Part shown: piece by piece, positions 1 through 64,000 of the stretch
Layout: each line of letters begins with the position of its first letter
Numbering within the stretch: the stretch's first letter is position 1
Assembly (NCBI GenBank): GCA_022410635.1
Contig: JAJVDF010000159.1
Coordinates: forward strand, 1,951,230 to 2,015,229
Length of the DNA stretch: 64,000 nt
Source of the DNA: Tretioscincus oriximinensis
Taxonomy: Eukaryota; Chordata; Lepidosauria; Squamata; Gymnophthalmidae
Direction: 5' to 3'
Program-made: the position numbers and the translations under genes
The notes under the pieces: model-generated
What the model saw: the letters and a program-made list of their open reading frames with translations, nothing else
Database searches by the model: none
What the model was told of the DNA's origin: nothing

Positions 1-545
1 TCTGGAGCACCTCCCTTATGAAGTCAGGCTGCAACGTCTGGGCCTTTTCAGCCTCGAAAGGCAATGTTTGAGAGGTGATCTGATTGAAGTGTACAAAATC
101 GTGCATGGGATGGNTAGGGTGAATAGAGAAAAAAATGTTTTCTCTAGAACACAACGCTAGGACCAGAGGGCACTCCTTGAAGGTGATGGGCAGAAAAGCG
201 AGACGAGACAAAGGAAAGTATTTTTTCACCCAGAGGGTCATAGGCCTGTGGAATTTACTTCCTGAAGAGGTAGTGGTAGCTAACAGCTTGGATAGCTTCA
301 AGTCAGGAAAGGGTTATGGACACTAAGGGTATAAATGGGTATTAGGACGGATGTCTGGATGCTGTCTTTTGGATGGAGCAACAGGCCAACTCCTGAAATG
401 CTATTTGCAGGGAGTCATGAACAGGTGCACATTTTGCTTTCCTCTGTTCAAGCTGCCCAGGTGCATCTGATGGGTCTCTGTGTGGGACAGAATGCTGACT
501 AGATGATCTCTGGCCTGACACACTATGGCTCTTCTTATGTTCTTA
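1..545 (+). repeat. CR1 LINE 3' end
   Basis: It carries the decayed C-terminus of a CR1 pol: a frame with [14 protein letters not shown], then RGHSL, KYFFTQRVIGLWNLLPEEVV and NSLDSFK. A 3' untranslated part follows, ending GGCTCTTCTTATGTTCTTA. It is interrupted by stops and by an N. The same 3' end recurs many times in this window. Confidence 0.85.
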
Positions 546-1374
546 AGTGCAGGAATGATCTCTAATTAAGGACAAACCCTTGGGCTGACTGCCACAGGTA
601 ATACCCTGAACCTGGCATTAAAAACCCTGTGATCATTATAGCAGATCAGCATCACCAAAAGTCTGCACTACCACTCTAAGGGTGCATGCACAAGGTGTTT
701 TCTTCACTCTTTCTTAATGCTAGGATGATGGTAGCCGGAGATAACAACAGAAATGTAAATGTGGGTGTGGGGGATTTGTCAGGTCAAGTAAATCCTTCTG
801 TGGAAGGAAGTGTCTGGGGGAAGGAAGGGTCAATAGGCAAAAGCATTGCAATCAAGTATAGGCAGAGGAGAGAGGATCAGCCCAAAATTGTCCACAAGAG
901 GCTGAGATGTTGAGTGGTGTTATAATATATGCACTGTGCCAAAAACAATTGTCTAAGTTCAGTCCCTTGTTGATGGACTGGTATTAGTGGATGTAATCCC
1001 GTTGTGCTGCTTCTCTTCTTGTTCAAGTAGGACTTAAAAAACCCATGTAGACACAAGGAACTGTACCCCAAGATGAATATTGAGCCAAATGATTATAGCT
1101 GTCCAAGCAGTAATTATACCGTTTAGCTGATCAGACTTTGCTGCTAGACTTTGTTAGTGACAGAGGGGATGCAAAACTAATCAAAATAAATGGATGGTTA
1201 ACTGGAAAAATATTATATATTGTCAACAAAAGCGATGGGTGGTAGAGCACAAGCTATTAAATGTTTGAAAATAGTCCTAAAACCTTGAAAGTATATATGA
1301 ATATTATGTATCTTGTGAAGGAGGGAGGGTAAGGGGAGAGTAGGCATAATATAAAGAAACATACATTGTGCATA
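546..1374. other. Intronic or downstream unique sequence
   Basis: No gene, terminal GRAMD1B exon or clear repeat was recognised here. Short open frames are unsupported. Confidence 0.5.
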
Positions 1375-1815
1375 GTGTCTACGAAAGCTTATTCCACCCA
1401 CTTTTCTCAAGTTAGTCTCAAAGTGCTGCTAGCTCCTTTGCTGGACTTTCTACTAGACTAACACGGCTATTTCTCTGAAATTGACTATCATGGAAAGCAC
1501 CAATGTTAGCCGAATGGAATGGAAATCCATCAACTTCTCCAGGACTCTTGCTCAGGTACAGACAGATACAATCTTTCTTAAACAATGCAAACAGGAGGAC
1601 ATCATCCCCAAAGGATACGAGTAAAGAACCCACTCCGTACCACATACCACACAGACTACAGTGACAAACTATGCAAGATTCTCTCAGCATCTGAAGAAGT
1701 AGACGTATCCACCAAAGCTTATGCCACCCACTTTTCTCAAGTTAGTCTCAAAGTACTGCTANCTCCTTTGCTGGACTTTCTACTGGACTAAGATGGCTAT
1801 TTCTCTGAAATTGTA
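1375..1815 (+). mobile_element. Penelope-like retroelement fragment flanked by direct terminal repeats
   Basis: Two near-identical direct repeats of about 105 bp (roughly 1375-1483 and 1706-1814) enclose about 220 bp of coding-like sequence. The frame reads IFLKQCKQEDIIPKGY, then after a one-base shift VKNPLRTTYHTDYSDKLCKI, resembling the N-terminal part of Penelope-like element proteins. The repeats carry the recurrent CGAAAGCTTATGCCACC and CTAACACGGCTATTTCTC strings seen at 29.5, 33.2 and 46.7 kb. The family call rests on recall of similar vertebrate repeats. Confidence 0.6.
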
Positions 1816-1891
1816 TTCAAAAGTANATGTAAAAACGTGTATGTAATAACTGTATGTTAAAATAAAATCGGAGAAAAAAATACTGCCTTAC

Positions 1892-59017
<57,126 letters not shown>

Positions 59018-59239
59018 CTGCAGGGAAGAAGAAGATGAGAAAGCCAAATCAGCAATTTCAAAAGAAGTTGCAGTGGTGTTAATGGTAGTTAAGACAGACC
59101 TTAAAATTATAAAATGGAAAGATTACCAGCTTGGATATAACTTCATTTCCTGAATAAATTTGAATCTACTACGTATCAACTCTTGGATGGCCAAAAGCTA
59201 TCCTTTTTCATTCATACGTTTAGAATGAGAGGAATATGT

Positions 59240-59835
59240 CTGAACAGTAGCACATGTAAAAAGGACCTGGGTATAATAGTAACACAGACTAAACATGGGT
59301 CAACAGTGTGAAGCAACTGCAAAAAAGTCAAATCCTGGGGTGTATTAAGAGGAGAATAGAATCTCTATCACATGAAGTAATTATTCCTCTCCACAGTACT
59401 TTAGTCAGACCAGTTTGTAAAGGACATTAAGAAACTGGAGCAGGTTCAAAAGGTCTGTAAACCATGTCCTATGAGGAACGGTTAAAAGATCTAAGAATGT
59501 TCAGTCTGCAAAACAGAAGTCTGAGAGGAGACTCGATAGCCTACAAATATCTGAAGGACGTCACAGAGCAGAGGGATCAACTTTGTTCTCATTGGCAGAT
59601 GGGATGACTAGAAACAATGGGATGAATCTGCAAGGAAGTAAATTTAGATTAGACATCAGAATAAACCAGTGGAACAGGTTTCCACAGGAGGTGCTGAGTT
59701 CTTCACTGGAAGTCTTCAAACAAGCTGGGCAGTCATCTGTCTGGGATGGTTTAGTTAATCCTGCATTGAGCAGGAGGTTGGACCTCATGACCCTGGATGT
59801 CCCTTCCAACTCTAAGATTCGATTATTCCTTTCCC
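59240..59835 (+). repeat. CR1 LINE 3' part, different subfamily
   Basis: Runs from GTAACACAGACTAAACATGG through CTGAGAGGAGACTCGATAGC and CAGTGGAACAGGTTTCCACA to GGACCTCATGACCCTGGATG, TCCCTTCCAACTCTAAGATT. This is the classic CR1 3' end, distinct from the TTATGTTCTTA-ending copies. Confidence 0.85.
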
Positions 59836-59914
59836 CACAGATCAAACCTACTGACTCATCCCAAATCAGAATTTTAACAATCAGGGCGATTAATTAACTA
59901 CTGAAAGGACACCG

Positions 59915-60370
59915 GGAACTGAGTGAATAGAGAAAAAATGTTTTCCCTATCACACAACACAAGGACCAGAGGGCACTCCTTAAAACTGTTGAGTAGAAAA
60001 GTGAGAACAGACAAAGGAAAGTATTTTTTCACCCAGAGGGTCATCGGCCTGTGGAATTTACTTCCTGAAGAGGTAGTGGTAGCTAACAGCTTGGATAGTT
60101 TCAAGACAGGACTAGACAGGTTTATGGACACTAAGGGTATAAATGGATACTAAGATAGTTGTCTGGATGTAGCCTCCGGGATGGAGCAACAGGCAGGACT
60201 CTTGAAATACCATTTGCANGGAGTCACGAACAGGAGCAGCATATTTTGCTTTCCTCTGTTTGGACTGCCCAGGTGCATCTGGTGGGCCTCTGTGTGACAC
60301 AGAATGCTGGACTCGATGGGCTGTGGCCTGATCCAGTATGGCTCTTCTTATGTTCTTATGTTCTTATGTT
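59915..60370 (+). repeat. CR1 LINE 3' end, well preserved
   Basis: An intact 76-residue frame (59923-60153) reads SLSHNTRTRGHSLKLLSRKV, KYFFTQRVIGLWNLLPEEVV and NSLDSFKTGLDRFMDTKG, the CR1 pol C-terminus. The 3' UTR follows, ending GGCTCTTCTTATGTTCTTAT. Among the best-preserved copies of this CR1 type in the window. Confidence 0.88.
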
Positions 60371-60438
60371 GCTAGCTTCAAGTTTGGAAATGCCACTGGT
60401 GGATTTACAAGGACAGGTCCATAGGCAGTACTTTTGAA

Positions 60439-60572
60439 AGTTTTTATTTATTTATTTTGCTCTTCTATACTGTCCTACACCCAAATGTCTCAGGGCAGGC
60501 AACAATTAAAAACAGAATTACCATATTAAAATCACAGCACCTGAAAATAGGGAAGGAAAATCTGGGGTTACC
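60439..60572 (-). repeat. L2-type LINE 3' terminus
   Basis: TTTTTATTTATTTATTTTGC, CTTCTATACTGTCCTACACC, CAAATGTCTCAGGGCAGGCA. Confidence 0.65.
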
Positions 60573-61469
60573 TCCACCCCTCGCCACTGGGGTTGCCAAT
60601 GAAGAAAGTCCTGTCCTTAATGGTACAAGAAGGACGGCAGGTTTTGTTTTTTCAATTACCAGTACTTGATTCACTTCCAGCTTAAGTGTCATGTTGATCA
60701 AATCAGCCGACATTTTTAAATATTTCTGAAATAAAGCCCAACTCCATGCGGCTACAGTAGTTAGTCTTTCTTCCATAAACATTTAAAATTTTCGTTAAGA
60801 GTTTGACCAATGTTGCTGAACTCTGAACAGTAGGGGCAGATAACCCTGTATAGAAGGTGAGATGCAGCAATTTTCCAACTACAGTGTTTGTAACGGAAAA
60901 CATGTGCTAAGGAACTCTGTACATGGAAGAAACCCTGAAAAACAAAACCTGGAGGCCACACAATTTACCTTACGGGCAAACATAAATCAGTTCACATGTT
61001 TCCCGATTTCTAGATACTTCAGTCTTCATGACTTTCATTGAATTCTGTCTCCTGCAGAACCACTAGCACTTTCTCCAAGAAATTAACAAAAACTATCGTG
61101 CTTCAGTCCAATGCTACAAAAGCTGCAAGCAGTACTAATTGTATTTGGGTGAAGTGAATAATATGGAAGGATTCTGAATAATATGAAAGGATAGGTTAAG
61201 CTGAGAGAGAGCGAACCCAGGCACTCCTAGAGCCTAGTCTAGTGCAACACGATAGCCAGCACTTTATAATTGCTGTCCATCTCTCTGTACGTGCCAAACA
61301 CCATCTGCTAAAGCAGCTTTCAAAAGGACATTTATGCGGATAGATAGAGCGATGTTCCTAACACAAAACACTCGTGCATAGGGCAGACAAAGTGTCTTCT
61401 GCACAAAGGCTTGTGTATGAAGCCAGGGGATTGGAGGCGATGACAGAGTCTCAATGGCCTGGGTCCCAA

Positions 61470-61805
61470 TTATTTGAAGGAACACCTCCTTCCATGCGAA
61501 CCTGTTGGATCCCCAAGGCCTTAGAATGAAGCTCTCATGGGGGTCCCACCTCCTTCAGTCATTAAAGCCCTGCGGACACATGGGAGGGCCTTCTCTATGG
61601 TAAACCCCCCCTCTGAGGTGTTTAGACACCTGGTGAAGATGTAACTATTTACCCTGGCTTTCAGTTGAGCAAACTATACCTTCCCCCTTTTCAGGCACTG
61701 TTATCATTTGTAATTGTGAAAGAGTAACTTGTAACTCTGTTTTAATTGGTTTTATGCTTTTTGTGCTGTGGTCCATCCTGAGACCTTGGAGTACAGAAAA
61801 CATGA
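61470..61805 (+). repeat. L2-type LINE 3' end
   Basis: AGGAACACCTCCTTCCATGC, GGGAGGGCCTTCTCTATGGT, GGTGAAGATGTAACTATTTA, TTTTCAGGCACTGTTATCAT and ATCCTGAGACCTTGGAGTAC. Confidence 0.65.
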
Positions 61806-62475
61806 TTGCCTGTCACACGTTCCAATTTCCTACCCCACAGAAAGAGCAGTTTATGGCACATGAATATTAAGTTGATTTAAGACGATTTAATCTTCTGCTT
61901 AGCAGGAAGACGAGAACCCGACACGTTGAACATTACGATATGTAGGACGATTTTGATTTCCCTCCCTTGCCTACCAGCCCCACTTTCAAAACCCTTTTTG
62001 CTGTTTCTGCTCAATCCGGGCGTTTTGAATCCGGCCCAAGAACAGCCATGACAAATGCCTCCCCTCGTTCCCATAGTAACTAGGGTTTGCAAAAGAACCA
62101 GGAATCCACGCTTGAAATAACAAAACAGCTTGACCCACTTTGGGGGGAGAAATATACGTATAATATATATAATAATGCATTATGAAACTTAACCGGTCAA
62201 GCATTGTTCGAAAAGCCAGATGACCCTTCAGAGAAGGACGGAGACCTTGTTAGCAGAAACAAACAATAAACACACAACACGTTGCTTCCGAGAACAATAT
62301 CAGACCGCTGGACTCAGAGTGTCATTGAAATGTTTGCATTACTTATTTATTGTATGTATGTGTGCAGGCAAAGGGGGGCTCCCTGGCTACACAAATATTG
62401 ATCTTTACAGGAGCATCATTAACATATAATGTTGGTTTGTTTCCTTTTTCTTTTCCTCCTTCTTCTGCTTTTTAA

Positions 62476-62476
<1 letters not shown>

Positions 62477-62562
<86 letters not shown>
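62477..62562. repeat. (ATT)n microsatellite
   Basis: About 85 bp of pure ATT. Poly-Ile and poly-Asn frames across it are artefacts. Confidence 0.97.
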
Positions 62563-62563
<1 letters not shown>

Positions 62564-62699
62564 GCCGTTTTCATTGCTATTATCACTGCTATTTCTATTA
62601 CGGCTATTATTATTTGCTGTCACAGAAAGGCTTGATAACCAGGGTGGCCACACCAAAGTCAAAGTTCTTTCTCTTCCTTATATCTGAAGAAATCCATAT

Positions 62700-62963
62700 T
62701 TAAATTTTTTTATATATATATTTGTACTTGTATCCCGCCCTTTACCCGAAGGTCCCAGGGTGGCCAACCATAGGGTGGTGCACATAGCTTTTGTTGCTTT
62801 CTCCACAACAGACACCCGGTGGAGTAGGTGGGGCTGAGAGAGTCCAAAGAACTGTGACTGGCCCAAGGTCACCTAGCTGGCTTTCGTGGAGGATGGGGGA
62901 ATCGAACCGGGAGCCTACCAGGTATGAGTCCAACAGTCAACCACTAAACCAAACTGGCTCTTC
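62700..62963 (-). repeat. tRNA-derived SINE with L2-like tail (family A)
   Basis: ATCCCGCCCTTTACCCGAAG, GTCCCAGGGTGGCCAACC (tail), TTGTTGCTTTCTCCACAACA, then the head with GGGAATCGAACC (B-box) and CCACTAAACCAAACTGGCTC. Confidence 0.82.
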
Positions 62964-63534
62964 AAATAGGCTCAACCAAATAGGGTGTTCAGGATTTTTT
63001 GCATGATACTTAGACACACACACACACAAAACCAAATCCTCTCCAAAAAACGTAGCATAGTCTAGTAAATTGCAGCAGGTTTGATATGATAAATTACATT
63101 GGGGGGGGGGGTTGCCATTCTTGTTTTAAAATACATTTCATCCTGTTCTTCCTTCATCCTGGGAAGAAGAGTGTCTAGCTTGTTCAGAAGTGTCCCTGCT
63201 GCCTCTGGGATGCTTCTATCAGGACTGTAAAGCAGGATCTTCTAACAATGTCCTGCAGGGATTTATGGGAAGCCCATACTTTGGTAGTTGGAGATTCAGT
63301 TCTGGGTAAGGATGAACAGCATGCAAATTCCCATTCAAGCATGAAGCTCCCTGAATGTCATGTGTCTGGTGTGCGGCTCTCATAGACACAACTCAGCTGA
63401 GTTTGCAACAATTCACACAAAGCTGCATGGTTGCGAATAGCAACGGTGGAATTGGCAGGTTCTACTGATCCCCACTTATAGTCTAGTACAACAAAATCTT
63501 GTTGTTTATTTAAAATATAAGCATTTGGAGAGCA

Positions 63535-63718
63535 GTTGTAATAGCTACTAGAATGGATGGCCAGGTACTGCCTTCAGGTTGCAGAGCCCCTAAAGGCTAA
63601 ATTATGGGAAACTGAGGGCAGATAAAGGTCTTACCCACTCCTGTTGCTCAAGATGCCCACTGGGAGACAGGATGCTGGCAAGATTCATAAGATTTCCTCT
63701 TATGTTATGTTTCTAGGA
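63535..63718 (+). repeat. CR1 LINE 3' end fragment
   Basis: ATAGCTACTAGAATGGATGG, CTGCCTTCAGGTTGCAGAGC, AGATTTCCTCTTATGTTATG. Decayed. Confidence 0.6.
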
Positions 63719-63785
63719 ACCTGCCAGCCACATGTTTGATAAGTGCCCAAGCCTTGTAATTACCAGATAAAATCCAAGATGGAAG

Positions 63786-63867
63786 TATACTGCTCAAAAC
63801 AATTAAGGGAACACTTTAACATAATGTGTTATGTTAAAGTGTTCCCTTAATTGTTTTGAGCAGTATA
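63786..63867. mobile_element. 82-bp perfect hairpin element, Tc1/mariner-like
   Basis: Two perfect 39-base inverted arms (TATACTGCTCAAAACAATTA... and its complement) around a 4-base TGTG loop. The inner arms are bounded by TA, and the CTGCTCAAAA start resembles Tc1/mariner-type ends known in vertebrates. It lies within or beside a CR1 copy. Confidence 0.75.
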
Positions 63868-64000
63868 TTTTCTCTATCACTCAACAATATAGGACTAGAA
63901 GGAATTCCTTGAAGTTGGTGGGTAGAAATATTAAGATAGACAAGGTAAAGTATTTTTTTCACCCAAAGTATTTTTTTTCATTCCATTTGTCTATGGAATC
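63868..64000 (+). repeat. CR1 LINE pol C-terminal part, cut by the window edge
   Basis: TTTCTCTATCACTCAACAAT, ATTCCTTGAAGTTGGTGGGT, AAAGTATTTTTTTCACCCAA and TTTGTCTATGGAATC parallel 59940-60060. It continues beyond the window. Confidence 0.75.

Larger units (their letters stand above)
59018..64000. other. Sequence upstream of the first recognised GRAMD1B exon
   Basis: Must be intron for the isoform containing exon a. It carries CR1, L2 and SINE copies, an ATT microsatellite and a hairpin. No start-codon exon or CpG-rich promoter was recognised; 60.58-61.45 and 61.8-62.45 kb look unique. Confidence 0.6.

Noticed and set aside
1..1891. Search for the final GRAMD1B coding exon(s) (QTEWAQLL..., KWREIIKSS...)
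   Set aside because: No segment resembling these lumenal sequences was found; the exon(s) must lie left of the window.
59923..60153. 76-codon frame considered as a gene
   Set aside because: It is the C-terminus of a CR1 pol, matched by decayed copies at 1-330 and 12.8-13.0 kb.
62405..62662. Poly-Asn and poly-Ile frames, also at 53651-53836
   Set aside because: ATT microsatellites.
59018..64000. Search for the start-codon exon of GRAMD1B
   Set aside because: No short exon ending in a Cys/Ser split codon with a donor was recognised; it is probably right of the window.

Overview
The window looks like a stretch of a lizard (squamate or related non-avian sauropsid) nuclear genome. It is AT-rich and intron-dominated. 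It is dense in CR1 and L2-type LINE 3' ends, tRNA-derived SINEs, Penelope-like retroelement debris, and short Tc1/mariner- and hAT-type DNA elements. The group is inferred from this repeat mixture; no species is claimed. Isolated single N characters are scattered through non-exonic sequence.

The only protein-coding gene I can support is GRAMD1B (Aster-B), on the minus strand from about 59.0 kb down to 1.9 kb. Sixteen exons can be joined with GT/AG splice sites and matching phases at every junction. Together they give about 657 residues: the Ser/Pro-rich N-terminal linker (58.8-59.0 kb), a 21-base exon (41.9 kb), the GRAM domain (24.4-19.7 kb), an acidic linker (19.1-15.2 kb), the sterol-binding ASTER/VASt domain (14.6-9.1 kb), a basic linker (8.2 kb) and the ER membrane segment (6.2 and 1.9 kb). 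Both ends are missing: the start codon lies right of the last recognised exon and the final lumenal C-terminal exon(s) lie left of the window.

Three further exon-like segments fit the reading frame but are not in the protein form I know. Two are 24-base microexon candidates (45848-45871 and 39223-39246) flanking the 21-base exon. The third is a 199-base segment (27789-27987) with an ATG-initiated open frame ending in phase with the GRAM-domain exon, a possible alternative first exon or cassette. These are the most interesting gene-level observations.

The introns hold most of the rest. Highlights are a 470-bp TA-flanked element at 35.9 kb carrying six 42-bp units, each centred on the octamer TGACGTCA; a five-copy 92-bp tandem repeat grown from a Penelope-like terminal repeat at 29.7 kb; two hAT-type elements with exact 8-bp target duplications (22.26 and 26.41 kb); four copies of a long-inverted-repeat mariner-like element; two copies of a foldback element beginning AGGCTG; a perfect 39-bp-arm hairpin at 63.8 kb; an L1-like insertion with a 14-bp target duplication at 34.0 kb; and a candidate solo LTR at 14.9 kb. 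No RNA genes, CRISPR arrays or independent second gene were found.
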